This document shows, piece by piece, positions 7,464-16,855 of a stretch of DNA of 59,863 nt. The DNA is from Clostridia bacterium. Lineage in GTDB: Bacteria; Bacillota; Clostridia; Lachnospirales; Lachnospiraceae. A model generated the notes under the pieces. The model was not told the origin of the DNA. It ran no database searches and saw only the letters and a list, made by a program, of their open reading frames with translations. Where the stretch lies: contig JAJQEA010000148.1 in the NCBI GenBank assembly GCA_021201905.1, positions 1 to 59,863 on the forward strand, read 5' to 3'. Both the position numbers and the translations under genes were made by a program. The stretch's first letter is position 1, and every line of letters starts with the position of its first letter.

Positions 7464-8478
7464 GTTTTACTGCTCCTTCACTGTCATTGCCATTTCCATT
7501 TCCTTCATCACTACCGCTGCCGCCATCATGGTGCCTGCCTTCCTGCCATCCCGGAAAATTCTCATCCAGGTAAGTCCGCCAGTCAAACACTGTCTCCACG
7601 GCCGCGATGGCCACCTCTATCATGCTGTCATCCGGCTCCGTGGTAGTCAGACCCTGCATCCACATGCCGGGATGGCTGAGCACATTCACCAGCCTGGAAT
7701 CATGGCGCCCCGCGAAATGCAGGAACTCATAGGACACGCCTGCGATAACAGGTATCAGCACAATCCGGCTCACCACGCGCAGCCAGACCGTATCCACCCG
7801 GATGACCATGAAAAACAGGATGCTGATGACCATGACAATCATAATGAAGCTGGTTCCGCACCGTTTATGTTCCTTGGAGCTCCCCCTCACATTGTCCACG
7901 GTAAGCTCCAGCCCGTGCTCAATACAGTTGATGCACTTGTGCTCGGAACCATGGTACATAAAGGTCCGCTTGATATCCTCCATACGGGAAACCAGCTTGA
8001 TATAGGCTATGAAGATGACGATTCGTATTACGCCCTCCAGTATGGCCATCACCGTGTCGGAATGGATGAAGCCTCTGCATATATTGGCAATAAACAGGGG
8101 AAGCACCATGAAAATGCCAATTGCCATAACAAAGGAAAATATCATAACCACTGTCATGAGAGCGCTCTCCAGCTTCTCGCCAAAGACCTTATCCAGCCAC
8201 GCCTCAAATTTACCGGGCTCCGCCTCCTCATCGTCCTCAAAAAAACTGCAGGACCAGGTGAGGGCCCTCATGCCCACTACCATGGAATCTATAAAACTGA
8301 AAATACCTCTGACAAAGGGAAGACCTAACACTTTATGCTTCTTGGTCATACTCAAATAGGTATCCTTTTTCACCTCAATATCCCCGTCCGGCTTGCGGAC
8401 CGCAATGGCGTAGTCATTGCCGTTCTGCATCATAATGCCCTCGATTACGGCCTGACCACCAATTCCTGAATATTTCAT
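7417..8478 (-). CDS. YqhQ-like DUF1385 membrane protein
   Basis: A 353-residue polytopic membrane protein of the DUF1385/YqhQ family, starting with the typical G-G-Q-A-V-I-E-G-I-M-M. It has about four to five membrane segments in the middle and H-G-S-E-H-K between them. I chose the ATG at 8478 because it gives the family N-terminus and has AGAAAGG upstream; the longer in-frame start adds 30 atypical residues. The last 40 residues are a low-complexity Gly/Asn/His tail that overlaps prmC. Molecular function is not established. It belongs to the rpmE-prmC-prfA cluster, as in other Clostridia. Confidence 0.9.
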   Translation of the reverse strand: MKYSGIGGQAVIEGIMMQNGNDYAIAVRKPDGDIEVKKDTYLSMTKKHKVLGLPFVRGIFSFIDSMVVGMRALTWSCSFFEDDEEAEPGKFEAWLDKVFGEKLESALMTVVMIFSFVMAIGIFMVLPLFIANICRGFIHSDTVMAILEGVIRIVIFIAYIKLVSRMEDIKRTFMYHGSEHKCINCIEHGLELTVDNVRGSSKEHKRCGTSFIMIVMVISILFFMVIRVDTVWLRVVSRIVLIPVIAGVSYEFLHFAGRHDSRLVNVLSHPGMWMQGLTTTEPDDSMIEVAIAAVETVFDWRTYLDENFPGWQEGRHHDGGSGSDEGNGNGNDSEGAVKHDHAAAVVAGCPGTE

Positions 8479-8542
8479 TCCTTTAACCTTTCTCTTGTAC
8501 GAAAAAGAAACCCTCTTTCCATGATTTCCCATGAATTCAGAA

Positions 8543-8572
8543 AGGGCTGAGCCTGCTCCCAAGCTCAACCCT
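8543..8572 (-). terminator. Hairpin between rpmE and yqhQ-like gene
   Basis: AGGGCTGAGC (8543-8552) and GCTCAACCCT (8563-8572) pair with one wobble and are followed on the minus strand by TTTCT. It is a weak terminator or attenuator that would make rpmE more abundant than the downstream genes. Confidence 0.5.
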
Positions 8573-8586
8573 CATCTCTTTGCTTA

Positions 8587-8793
8587 TTAGTTAGCATTCA
8601 TGCCATATTTACGATTGAACTTATCAATACGTCCACGAGCCTGAGCAGCCTTCTGCTGTCCGGTGTAGAATGAATGGCACTTGGAACAAACCTCAACGTG
8701 GATGTCCTGCTTTGTTGAACCTGTTACGAACTCATTACCACAGTTGCAGACAACCTTTGCCTGGTAATAGCTTGGATGGATTCCTTCTTTCAT
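8587..8793 (-). CDS. rpmE: 50S ribosomal protein L31
   Basis: A 68-residue zinc-type L31, starting M-K-E-G-I-H-P-x-Y. It has a C-N-C pair and a C-S-K-C pair that would hold zinc, and it ends with the usual R-K-Y-G-M. The start at 8793 is set by GAGGTG and by the family N-terminus. It is preceded by a roughly 195-nt untranslated leader from the promoter at 8995-9023. Confidence 0.95.
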   Translation of the reverse strand: MKEGIHPSYYQAKVVCNCGNEFVTGSTKQDIHVEVCSKCHSFYTGQQKAAQARGRIDKFNRKYGMNAN

Positions 8794-8988
8794 GATTTTC
8801 ACCTCTCTGATATTATTTGCGGTTTCCGACCGCGGCCTGTGTATGCCAATCTGTCTCTGTACACTGCAGGCAGCCGGCCGTATGCCGTCACCAGAACGCA
8901 CAGATATCAGCAATAACTAAGTTAAACGCGCCCTCACCGTAAGGTCCTGACTCACGCGAACGCTAAAACTGCCGTCAATCCAGACAGC
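8794..8988 (-). promoter_or_regulatory. Long 5' leader of rpmE, possible L31 regulatory leader
   Basis: The predicted start of transcription near 8988 leaves about 195 untranslated bases, including GC-rich self-complementary stretches around 8820-8885. Ribosomal protein L31 leaders are known RNA regulators in Firmicutes. I cannot fold or match this one by eye, so the assignment is inferred from length and position. Confidence 0.35.
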
Positions 8989-8994
8989 TTATAT

Positions 8995-9023
8995 AGTATA
9001 TCATAGAACTTCGGGACTTGCAA
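8995..9023 (-). promoter_or_regulatory. Promoter of rpmE
   Basis: Minus strand: TTGCAA (9018-9023), 17-bp spacer, TATACT (8995-9000). A good sigma-A type match upstream of the rpmE leader. Confidence 0.65.
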
Positions 9024-9050
9024 GATATTTTTTTGAAAATGTGGAACCTG

Positions 9051-9638
9051 TCACTGAGCCGCCTCATCCTTCCAGCATTCCGGAAGCTCCGGCTCCCGGA
9101 CCCTCACCGGCTCCGGATAAACCGCGCCGTAAAGTTCCAGCTCCACCCGTTCGATGATTTCCGGCCTCACCGGACGGTTGACCTCCACGCCTTCTATGGG
9201 GAAATCCGTCACTGGCACTGTCTCCACCTTTTCCAGCCTGTAAATCTCGTCCATTCCCTCCAGAACACGGCCGAACACAGGATAAATGCCCTTGTGTTCC
9301 GGACAGTCTCTCAGCGGAAAGAAAAACTCGCAGCCAGCCAGCCCTGCCTCGCCGTAGCCGCCCATGCACATGGCTCCTGGATGGGAGTCCAGGGGCTCCA
9401 CATCCGGGTTCAGCTCAAACTCATTGGGTATCAGATACCGGCATTCCTTCTTTCCAAAGGCCGTGTAGCTGACGTCCACCCAGTTTCCGGGCACAATCCG
9501 CTCAATGGCATGGTGGTCCAGGTATCCCCTGGAGGCTGCATAGATAAAGCTGTTCACTGTATTGGGCGCTGACTCCGGCAATAGCTCTATGACAATTTTT
9601 CTGCCGTTGGCCATATGTAATGTGGCGATTGGATTCAT
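9051..9638 (-). CDS. Cyclophilin-type peptidyl-prolyl isomerase
   Basis: A 195-residue cytoplasmic cyclophilin-like protein. It keeps the strand-turn pattern of the family (I-V-I-E-L-L-P-E-S-A-P-N-T-V-N-S-F, H-P-G-A-M-C-M, F-F-F-P-L, Y-P-V-F-G-R-V-L-E-G-M-D) but is divergent: the usual active-site R-x-x-x-x-F-M-x-Q-G is replaced by I-E-R-I-V-P-G-N-W-V. Catalysis of proline isomerisation is therefore likely but not certain. GGAGG lies four bases before the ATG. There is no signal peptide. Confidence 0.85.
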   Translation of the reverse strand: MNPIATLHMANGRKIVIELLPESAPNTVNSFIYAASRGYLDHHAIERIVPGNWVDVSYTAFGKKECRYLIPNEFELNPDVEPLDSHPGAMCMGGYGEAGLAGCEFFFPLRDCPEHKGIYPVFGRVLEGMDEIYRLEKVETVPVTDFPIEGVEVNRPVRPEIIERVELELYGAVYPEPVRVREPELPECWKDEAAQ

Positions 9639-9679
9639 ATATCCTCCTACTATTTATCCTCCTGTTAGCCGGTTACCGG

Positions 9680-10756
9680 TTAACCGATTATCTCAAATTC
9701 CTTGGAATAATGGTTGAGCACCTCACATCCGTCTTCTGTCACCAGAACCAGATCCTCCACGCGGACACCTGTATCCCCTGGCAGATAGATTCCCGGTTCA
9801 ATGGAAAATATCATTCCCGGCTCCGCCTTCTGGGTATTCACAGAGGACACATCCCCGAACTCATGCTCTCCCAGACCGATGAAATGTCCCAGCCTGTGGG
9901 TAAAGAACGGCCCGTATCCCTGCCCGGCAATCTGGTCCCTGGCCGCCCCGTCCAGCTCGCACAGTGGAATGCCCGGGCGTATCTTTGAGATGGCGGTTTC
10001 ATTGGCGCTGCGGACAATCTCATAAATGCGGCGGTGCTCGTCACTGGCCTTCTGAAAATAAAAGGTACGGGTCATGTCGGAACAATACCCGTCTTTGATG
10101 CAGCCCACATCAAAGAGCACTGAGTCGCCCGACTTTATGACGGTGCCGTCCGGCCCGTGATGAGGATCCGCCGCGTTGGCGCCAAAGGCCACCAGCGGCT
10201 CAAAGGAAAATCCGTCCGCCCCCAGGTCCATATATATCTTAAGCATCTGGTCCGCAACCTGCCGCTCCGTGACGCCTTCATGTATCAGCTTTTTAAACTC
10301 CGCCATGGCCCTGTCATTGATGCCGGAGGCAGCGCGCATCTTATCCTGCTCCTCCTCATCCTTCACGCCCCTTGTCCTGTCCACGGCAATGGAGGAATTC
10401 ACAAAGCCAGCGGCAGCCCCCATTTCCATGAGGGGCAGCAGAAACCGCGCCTTTAAATCCTTATCAACGCCCAGCGGGCTTTCCTTATCCAGATAGCCTG
10501 CCACGATCTCCGCCGCCGGATCTGTATCCGAATACCAAACCTTCTCAACACCCACATCCTCAGGCACGGTAAACAGCTTATTCAGGAAATACACATGCTT
10601 TCCGTCCTCCCTCAGATAAAGGGCATAAAACCGTTCAAAGGGCTCCACATACACGCCTGTGAGATAATAAATGGACATGGGATCCACAATCAGCATCTGT
10701 GTCAGCCCCATCTCCTTCAGGGCTTCCATGATACGCTCCACTCTCTTCTGCTTCAT
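9680..10756 (-). CDS. M24 family metallopeptidase, Xaa-Pro dipeptidase type
   Basis: A 358-residue two-domain enzyme: an N-terminal creatinase-like domain and a C-terminal pita-bread peptidase domain. The metal ligands are visible in F-D-V-G-C-I-K-D-G-Y-C-S-D-M-T-R, H-R-L-G-H-F-I-G-L, F-S-I-E-P-G-I and V-R-V-E-D-L-V. It is expected to cleave X-Pro peptides in the cytoplasm. It lies 17 bp after the last gene of a peptide ABC transporter operon, which suggests that it degrades imported proline-containing peptides. Confidence 0.93.
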   Translation of the reverse strand: MKQKRVERIMEALKEMGLTQMLIVDPMSIYYLTGVYVEPFERFYALYLREDGKHVYFLNKLFTVPEDVGVEKVWYSDTDPAAEIVAGYLDKESPLGVDKDLKARFLLPLMEMGAAAGFVNSSIAVDRTRGVKDEEEQDKMRAASGINDRAMAEFKKLIHEGVTERQVADQMLKIYMDLGADGFSFEPLVAFGANAADPHHGPDGTVIKSGDSVLFDVGCIKDGYCSDMTRTFYFQKASDEHRRIYEIVRSANETAISKIRPGIPLCELDGAARDQIAGQGYGPFFTHRLGHFIGLGEHEFGDVSSVNTQKAEPGMIFSIEPGIYLPGDTGVRVEDLVLVTEDGCEVLNHYSKEFEIIG

Positions 10757-10773
10757 GATAACATCCTCCTCTT

Positions 10774-11610
10774 CTAAAACTGCTTTCTCAGCTTGGGATC
10801 CAGCAAATCCCTGAGGCCGTCGCCAATGAAATTAGCGCCCACGGCCATTGTGAAGATTGCCAGTCCCGGAAAACCAGCCACCCAGAACTTATTGAAATAG
10901 TCCGCTCCATCTGAAACCATCATGCCCCACTCCGGCGTGGGCGGCGCGGAGCCCAGTCCCAGAAAGCTTAAGGTGGAGAACATCAGAATCTGGTTTCCGA
11001 TATCCGTGGTAGTCATAATCAGAACCGAACTGATGCTGTTGGGAATGACCTCCTTCATCAGGATCCGGATTCTGGAGGCGCCCAGCACCTCGGAAGCCGC
11101 CACATATTCATTTTCCTTTACACTCAGCACAACACTCCGCATCATACGGGCATAGGTGGGCCATGCCACCACAATCAGGGCAAACATGGTGTTGAACAGG
11201 TTGGAACCCATAACCGCATTGATAATCATTGCCAGAATCAGGGAGGGGAAGGACAAAATCATTTCTGAAAAACGCATCATAGCGTTGTCCACCCAACCGC
11301 CCACATAGCCTGCTATGGCTCCGTAAAACGTGCCGATGAAGCCTGCTATGACCACGGTGAGACAGCCTGCCAGCAGGGAATACCTGCCTCCGTAGAGTAC
11401 ACGGCTGAAAATGTCCCTGCCAAAATTGTCCGTGCCAAACCAGTGCTCCGCAGACGGAGCCTTTAACCGCTGCCCCAGGTCCTGTACAATGGGATCATAG
11501 GGAGCCAGCGCCGGCGCCAGGATGGCCGCCGCAATCCATGCCAGGCAGATTATCACGCCCAGCGTGAACAGGTAATTGGACTTAAATAACCGTTTTAAAG
11601 ACTGTACCAT
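10774..11610 (-). CDS. Peptide ABC transporter permease, DppC type
   Basis: A 278-residue inner membrane permease of the DppC/OppC family with six predicted spans. It has the extracytoplasmic motif F-G-T-D-N-F-G-R-D-I-F-S-R near residue 60 and the ATPase-contact loop E-V-L-G-A-S-R-I-R-I-L-M-K-E-V-I-P-N. I place the start at the ATG at 11610, overlapping the previous stop by one base (TGATG) with GAGGTG upstream; a GTG nine bases earlier is the alternative. Confidence 0.93.
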   Translation of the reverse strand: MVQSLKRLFKSNYLFTLGVIICLAWIAAAILAPALAPYDPIVQDLGQRLKAPSAEHWFGTDNFGRDIFSRVLYGGRYSLLAGCLTVVIAGFIGTFYGAIAGYVGGWVDNAMMRFSEMILSFPSLILAMIINAVMGSNLFNTMFALIVVAWPTYARMMRSVVLSVKENEYVAASEVLGASRIRILMKEVIPNSISSVLIMTTTDIGNQILMFSTLSFLGLGSAPPTPEWGMMVSDGADYFNKFWVAGFPGLAIFTMAVGANFIGDGLRDLLDPKLRKQF

Positions 11611-12629
11611 CAGCTGCACCTCACTCTCGGGTCAATGATTCCGTATAAAATATCCACCACTGTATTGATGACCATGTAATTTAAGGCAATCAGAAGGGCC
11701 ACCCCGATGATGGAGGGGAAATCCACTGAAAGCACGGATTCATAGGCAAACTGCCCCACACCCGGCCAGTTGAAAATGGTTTCCACCAGCACCATGCCGC
11801 CCAGCAGGTTGCCCAGGCCCAGGCCGATGACAGTGAGCACGGGAATCAGGGCATTGCCCAGGGCGTGGCGGATAATCAGCCCCGGCCTTGACAGTCCCTT
11901 GGCCTTTGCCGTACGGATATAGTCCGTGGACATGACGTTCAGTAGATTGGAACGGGCTGTCCTGGTAATCAGACCCATGGTAAATGCCGCAAGCACGGTT
12001 CCCGGAAGAATCAGGTGGCTGATTGCGTCCAATGCCTTGGGGATATTTCCCTCCAGAAGGCTGTCAATGACATACATGCCCGTGACCGTGGCCGGCGCCG
12101 TAAAGGCGTTGCTCAGGCGGCCGGGCCCCGGCAGCAGCTTCAGCTTGTAATAGAAGAAATACAATACCAGCAGCGCAAACCAGAAGCTGGGAATGCTGAC
12201 ACCTGTAACAGATATGGCCCGGACCGTCTGGTCCAGGATGCTGTTGCGCCTGATGGCGGATATAATGCCGAACAGCACACCCAGGATGGCTGCAATCACA
12301 ATGGCAAACAAAGCCAGTTCAATGGTGGCCGGATAACACCTGGCCAGCTCTGACAGCACTGGTTTGTTTGTGTGCATGGAAGTTCCCAGGTCAAACTGCA
12401 GAAGATTCTTCATGTACAGGATGTACTGCACGGGCAAAGGCTGGTCCAGGCCGTATTTCGCCCTGTAGGCAGCCACGATTTCCGGGTCGTTAAGGGCTCT
12501 CTGGCTCAAGTTTGCCACGGTGGGGTCTCCCGGTATCATTTTCGTCAGTATGAAAACCAGGGTGGCGACGCCAAACAGCATGACTACCAGATACACCAGT
12601 CTTTTTCCTATAAATTTCAGCTGTTCCAT
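11610..12629 (-). CDS. Peptide ABC transporter permease, DppB type
   Basis: A 339-residue permease of the DppB/OppB family: an N-terminal span, the P-G-D-P-T segment typical of the family, and five more spans. The coupling loop A-K-A-K-G-L-S-R-P-G-L-I-I-R-H-A-L-G-N-A contacts the ATPase. The ATG at 12629 has AGAGAGG seven bases upstream; an in-frame start at 12701 would add a charged, atypical extension. It is followed with one-base overlap by the DppC-type gene. Confidence 0.93.
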   Translation of the reverse strand: MEQLKFIGKRLVYLVVMLFGVATLVFILTKMIPGDPTVANLSQRALNDPEIVAAYRAKYGLDQPLPVQYILYMKNLLQFDLGTSMHTNKPVLSELARCYPATIELALFAIVIAAILGVLFGIISAIRRNSILDQTVRAISVTGVSIPSFWFALLVLYFFYYKLKLLPGPGRLSNAFTAPATVTGMYVIDSLLEGNIPKALDAISHLILPGTVLAAFTMGLITRTARSNLLNVMSTDYIRTAKAKGLSRPGLIIRHALGNALIPVLTVIGLGLGNLLGGMVLVETIFNWPGVGQFAYESVLSVDFPSIIGVALLIALNYMVINTVVDILYGIIDPRVRCS

Positions 12630-12818
12630 ACGATACCTCTCTTTTCTTATGTTCCAATCCATACTTATATCAAATAAAAGCTTATGTTTCTCCAGTCTCA
12701 TACAGATATTCCCGTCAACGGTATCCCCCTGGGATGGACGTTCACGGCAATACCTGCCGCCGCTTTAAGCTCCTGTCCGCCCCCGGACTGGCGCCGGACA
12801 GTACTGTTTACGGAGCCT

Positions 12819-12846
12819 GCGGGCAGGAAGATATCTGCCTGCCCGC
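12819..12846. terminator. Intercistronic hairpin after the binding-protein gene
   Basis: GCGGGCAGG and CCTGCCCGC form perfect arms around a partly paired AGATATCT centre, 25 bp after the binding-protein stop and about 190 bp before the permease start. There is no clear T-run. Such hairpins often protect the binding-protein part of a transport mRNA or reduce permease expression; that role is inferred. Confidence 0.6.
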
Positions 12847-12870
12847 AAAACAGTTCCGTATATAAAATCA

Positions 12871-14505
12871 TTACTTCACATGAATCAAGGTCAGATCCAG
12901 GGCATAGGGGTCTGATATGGCCACGCCCTCCAGCCTGGTGTTATAGCCTATATGGGACGGAGCCTGTGCCACCATGATAAAGGGCCCATGCTCGTACATT
13001 GCATCCTGGATTTCCTCCAGCACAGCGATACGCGCGTCATTGTCCGTTGCAGACATGGTTTTTTCATACATGGCCGCAAGCTCCGGATCCATGTCGGCGC
13101 TCCATCCGGCTCTCTTTCCGACTACGCCGCCAGGAAGGAATTCCAGCTGCACGTTGGGGTCGTTATAATCCGTTCCCCAGTACATAACCGTAAAGCCCAG
13201 GGTTCCGTCGCGGTAAGCATCGCCGTATCCTGCCGCCCATGGCTGAGATACGATATTCACATTGATTCCCACCTGCGCCAGGTCATCCTTTATCTTCTGG
13301 GCCAGGTCTGTCAGGAGGATTCCCTCCATATCCAGATCTGTCACAGTCAGGTCCACATCAAATCCATCGGGGTATCCCGCCTCTGCCAGAAGTGCCTTAG
13401 CATCTTCCAGATTCGTATAGTCAGCCGGCCTCTCGCCCTTGCTTCCCATGAATCCCACCTGGATGATATCATAAGGGGTGATGGTGCCGCTGCCGCAGAT
13501 GGTCTGGATGCCGGTGTAATCCAGGGCCTTGCGGATGGCGTTCTGAACCTGTGGGTTGGACACAGGGCCGCCGTAGGCTTCATCTATGTTCATCATCACA
13601 AACCCAACTGTCTTGGTTGCTCCGTTGATAACAGAAATATTCTCAGCGCCTTCCAGCTCGGACATGGTGTCGTCTGTCATGTTCATGGCCACATCAATAT
13701 CCCCGCCGGACAGCGTCATCATCTGTGTGTTTGCATCAGGCTGTATCTTGATGATGAACTTGTCAACATTGGTGGCTTCTCCCCAGTAATTAGGATTCTT
13801 TTCCAAAACCACTTCCTGGTCCGGAATATAGCTGGTCATCACATACATGCCGGATCCTGCGCTGGCTGTATCCAGATAGGACTGGGCCGTGTCAGTGGAC
13901 GATGCATCCTCCGCGTCCGTGCCGCCGTGCTCCTTCACAACCGTGCTGTCCAGAACAGCCGTGGAGCTGTAGGTCAGCTTGGACAGAATGGCACTGTCAG
14001 CCTGGGTCAGATGGAATACCACCGTGTAATCATCAGGCGCTTCCATGCTCTCAATGGTATCGCAGATAAAGGATGGATTTCCCTGAAGGTTTTTGCAGCG
14101 GTTGATGCTGAAAAGAACATCCGCGCTGGTCATGGGATTGCCGCTGGCAAATGTCACATCCTGTTTCAGCTTTACCGTCAGTGTCAGGCCGTCCTCTGAG
14201 AATTCATAGGAATCAGCCAGACAAGGCTCCGGCGCGCTGTCGTTGCTGTAGAACTTAAACAGGTTCTCGTAGCAGGCGTTGACAATGAGAGGCGGATACT
14301 TCTCATATACATACCCCGGATCCAGGGTGGAAAATCCGGATCCCATGGCTACCACAACCGTATTGGAACCGGCTGCCTGTGAGGCTCCCTCAGTGGCAGC
14401 GTCTGTTTTGCCGGCCGATGTGCCGTCCCCGCCATTGCCTCCGCATGCGCTGCAGGCAAGTGAAACTGCAAGGCACAGAGCAGCAGTCAATAACTTCTTT
14501 TTCAT
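12871..14505 (-). CDS. Peptide ABC transporter substrate-binding lipoprotein
   Basis: A 544-residue family 5 extracellular solute-binding protein. It begins with a lipoprotein signal (K-K-K, hydrophobic core, lipobox A-C-S-A-C-G-G), then a Ser/Gly/Ala-rich linker and the DppA/OppA fold with L-T-V-K-L-K-Q-D-V-T-F-A-S-G-N-P-M. It is anchored outside the membrane and delivers peptides to the permeases encoded downstream. It lies between the two ATPase genes (upstream) and the permease genes (downstream), so the operon order is D-F-A-B-C. Confidence 0.95.
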   Translation of the reverse strand: MKKKLLTAALCLAVSLACSACGGNGGDGTSAGKTDAATEGASQAAGSNTVVVAMGSGFSTLDPGYVYEKYPPLIVNACYENLFKFYSNDSAPEPCLADSYEFSEDGLTLTVKLKQDVTFASGNPMTSADVLFSINRCKNLQGNPSFICDTIESMEAPDDYTVVFHLTQADSAILSKLTYSSTAVLDSTVVKEHGGTDAEDASSTDTAQSYLDTASAGSGMYVMTSYIPDQEVVLEKNPNYWGEATNVDKFIIKIQPDANTQMMTLSGGDIDVAMNMTDDTMSELEGAENISVINGATKTVGFVMMNIDEAYGGPVSNPQVQNAIRKALDYTGIQTICGSGTITPYDIIQVGFMGSKGERPADYTNLEDAKALLAEAGYPDGFDVDLTVTDLDMEGILLTDLAQKIKDDLAQVGINVNIVSQPWAAGYGDAYRDGTLGFTVMYWGTDYNDPNVQLEFLPGGVVGKRAGWSADMDPELAAMYEKTMSATDNDARIAVLEEIQDAMYEHGPFIMVAQAPSHIGYNTRLEGVAISDPYALDLTLIHVK

Positions 14506-14605
14506 AATAGACCTCCTCTAGGTTTATTGAGATGCCAGTATTCTGGCAGTGTCTCCATATTACAATACTTTTCCTGGTACAGTGTCTCCTTGGGCCAGGG
14601 CCCCT

Positions 14606-15601
14606 CTAATAGAGATGGCAGGCCACAAAATGACCATCCGCCACTTCCTTTAATTCAGGTACTTCCCGACGGCACCTGTCACTGGCCTTTGGACAGCGCG
14701 TGTGGAACCGGCAGCCGGAGGGCGGATCCGAGGGACTGGGCACCTCCCCCTCCAGATGGATGCGCTCTGTTTTCACATCCTGGTCCACCTGTGGAATGGC
14801 GGAAAGCAGTGCCTCGGTATAAGGATGGTAACGCTTTTCATACAGCTTATCATAATCTGCAATCTCCACCATATTTCCCAGATACATGACGCCCACCCGG
14901 TCGCTGACCTGGTAGACCACATTCAGATTATGGGAAATGAAGAAATAGGTCAGACCCAGCTTTTCCTTTAACTCCTGAAGCAGGTTCAGCACCTGGGCCT
15001 GGACCGATACGTCCAGCGCCGATACAGCCTCATCGCAGATGATAATGTCCGGCTCCAGTGCCAGGGCTCTGGCTATGCCGATACGCTGCTTCTGTCCGCC
15101 TGACAGCTCATGGGGATATCTGCTCAGGCAGTACAAATCCAGCCCCACCAGATTAAGGAGCTTCATGATGCGGGCCTCCACGTCCATCTTGCCCTTCATT
15201 CTGTGTATTTCAAAGGGCTCCATCAGGATCTGGCGCACGGTGCGCCTGGGGTTCAGACAGGCGGACGGGTCCTGGAATATAATCTGGACCTTTCTGCGCA
15301 TCTTCTTTAAATCCCCTCCCTTTAATCCCGCTATGTCCGTGCCGCCCATATAGATGTGGCCTTCTGTTGGCTTTAAGAGCCGGACAAGGGCCCTGCCCAG
15401 GGTACTCTTGCCGCAGCCGCTCTCCCCCACCACGCCAAAGATCTCCCCCCTCATGATGTGGAAGCTTACGTCGTCCACCGCCTTCACGGTCCCGGACTTC
15501 TTATCTTTTCCTTTAAAATACACCTTTACGTGGTCGGCCTTAACCAGCACTTCTTTTTTGCTCTTGTCTTCGTTTATGTCTCTGTTGGTATTCTGTGCCA
15601 T
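14606..15601 (-). CDS. Peptide ABC transporter ATP-binding protein, DppF type
   Basis: A 331-residue ATPase with Walker A G-E-S-G-C-G-K-S, signature L-S-G-G-Q-K-Q-R, Walker B I-I-C-D-E-A-V-S-A-L-D and H-loop S-H-N. The oligopeptide-transport C-terminal extension has the Cys-containing G-C-R-F-H-T-R-C-P segment that often binds an iron-sulphur cluster in this family. It starts 3 bp after the stop of the DppD-type partner. The 100 bp before the binding-protein gene contain only a small TGCCAG/CTGGCA hairpin. Confidence 0.94.
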   Translation of the reverse strand: MAQNTNRDINEDKSKKEVLVKADHVKVYFKGKDKKSGTVKAVDDVSFHIMRGEIFGVVGESGCGKSTLGRALVRLLKPTEGHIYMGGTDIAGLKGGDLKKMRRKVQIIFQDPSACLNPRRTVRQILMEPFEIHRMKGKMDVEARIMKLLNLVGLDLYCLSRYPHELSGGQKQRIGIARALALEPDIIICDEAVSALDVSVQAQVLNLLQELKEKLGLTYFFISHNLNVVYQVSDRVGVMYLGNMVEIADYDKLYEKRYHPYTEALLSAIPQVDQDVKTERIHLEGEVPSPSDPPSGCRFHTRCPKASDRCRREVPELKEVADGHFVACHLY

Positions 15602-15604
15602 ACA

Positions 15605-16603
15605 TTAAGCCTCCTTCCCCGCAGCCTGGTCTTCAAACAGCCAGCAGCGGACCTGGCGTTCCTCTGAAAGCTGCTTCATGGGCGGGCTGACTGTCCTGCA
15701 CCGCTCTGTGGCATGGGGACATCTGGGCCAGAAGCTGCACCCCTTAATCCGCTCCGTGGGATTGGGCACCATGCCCTCTATGGTGGACAACGGCTTCCTG
15801 TCCTTTGTGATGACTGGTATGGCATTCAAAAGGCCGATGGTATAGGGATGCTTGGGATCCCGGAACAGCTCCCTGGCCGGCGCCTGCTCCACGATATGAC
15901 CCGTATACATGACAATGACCGTATCGCACAGCTCGCTTACCACTCCCAAATCATGGGTAATGAACAGGACCGAGGAATGAAGCTCCTCATTCATCTCTCG
16001 AATCAAATCCAGAATCTGGGCCTGGATGATCACATCCAGAGCCGTGGTGGGCTCATCCGCAATCAGAATCTGGGGCTGGCAGGCCAGCGCCATGGCGATC
16101 ATCACACGCTGCCTCATTCCTCCCGACATCTGATGTGGATACTCATGGGCCCTTACCTCAGGATTGGCAATTCCCACTGCCTTCATCATGCGGATGGCCT
16201 CCTCCATGGCTTCCTTTTTCTTCATGCCGCGGTGCAGGCGGAGGGATTCCGCAATCTGTTTTCCACACTTGATAATGGGATTTAAGGAGGTCATTGGTTC
16301 CTGGAAAATCATGGAAATCTCATTTCCCCTGATTTTCTGCATATCCCGCTCAGAGGTCTTTACCAAATCCCTTCCGAGATACAAAATCTCCCCGCCTGTA
16401 ATCTGTCCCGGAGGGTTGGGAATCAGCTGCATCATTCCAAGAGAGGAAACACTCTTGCCGCTTCCGCTCTCTCCCACGATACCCAGCTTTTCACCCTTAT
16501 GTAATACATAACTCAGATGGTCCACCGCCTGAACGGTGCCTTCCGCTGTCCTGAATTCCACACATAAATCTTTTACTTCCAATATGATATCTGTCTGTGT
16601 CAT
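15605..16603 (-). CDS. Peptide ABC transporter ATP-binding protein, DppD type
   Basis: A 332-residue ATPase, first gene of the operon. It has Walker A G-E-S-G-S-G-K-S, signature M-S-G-G-M-R-Q-R, Walker [12 protein letters not shown], and a C-terminal G-C-S-F-W-P-R-C-P motif. It pairs with the DppF-type ATPase encoded next. A candidate promoter lies about 85-110 bp upstream. Confidence 0.94.
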   Translation of the reverse strand: MTQTDIILEVKDLCVEFRTAEGTVQAVDHLSYVLHKGEKLGIVGESGSGKSVSSLGMMQLIPNPPGQITGGEILYLGRDLVKTSERDMQKIRGNEISMIFQEPMTSLNPIIKCGKQIAESLRLHRGMKKKEAMEEAIRMMKAVGIANPEVRAHEYPHQMSGGMRQRVMIAMALACQPQILIADEPTTALDVIIQAQILDLIREMNEELHSSVLFITHDLGVVSELCDTVIVMYTGHIVEQAPARELFRDPKHPYTIGLLNAIPVITKDRKPLSTIEGMVPNPTERIKGCSFWPRCPHATERCRTVSPPMKQLSEERQVRCWLFEDQAAGKEA

Positions 16604-16687
16604 TTTATCCGCCCTTTGTTTTATTGCATCAAAGCGTCAATGCGGTGCCAATGTATTTACCCGCAGTTTTCTGCATATATATTTAAA

Positions 16688-16716
16688 ACGATACCACATT
16701 TTCGGGGATAATTCAA
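16688..16716 (-). promoter_or_regulatory. Candidate promoter of the first peptide transporter operon
   Basis: Minus strand: TTGAAT (16711-16716), 17-bp spacer, TATCGT (16688-16693). A moderate match, but the only well-spaced pair I see between the upstream terminator and the DppD-type start. Confidence 0.4.
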
Positions 16717-16769
16717 TATATAGATTGACCTGTTTTGCCCGGAAACAGGCCAAAAACAGCACAGAAACG

Positions 16770-16820
16770 CAAAAACAGGGCGCTGCCAAGGCTGTTTTAA
16801 CAGCTTATTTACAGCGTCCC
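16770..16820 (-). terminator. Terminator after the 4Fe-4S membrane protein
   Basis: On the minus strand GGGACGCTG pairs with CAGCGCCC (one bulge), an inner GCTGTT/AACAGC stem stacks inside, and TGTTTTTG follows. It separates the redox trio from the peptide transporter operon. Confidence 0.65.
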
Positions 16821-16855
16821 GTTCCTATCTTTGCCATATCTTTGTTATATCTTAC

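Noticed and set aside
6883-8328. Long plus-strand frame of about 480 codons opposite prmC and the yqhQ-like gene
   Set aside because: It mirrors two well-recognised genes on the other strand and shows no domain or ribosome site of its own.
12952-14199. Long plus-strand frame of about 415 codons opposite the first binding-protein gene
   Set aside because: Antisense shadow of a clear solute-binding protein; composition is that of the reverse complement.
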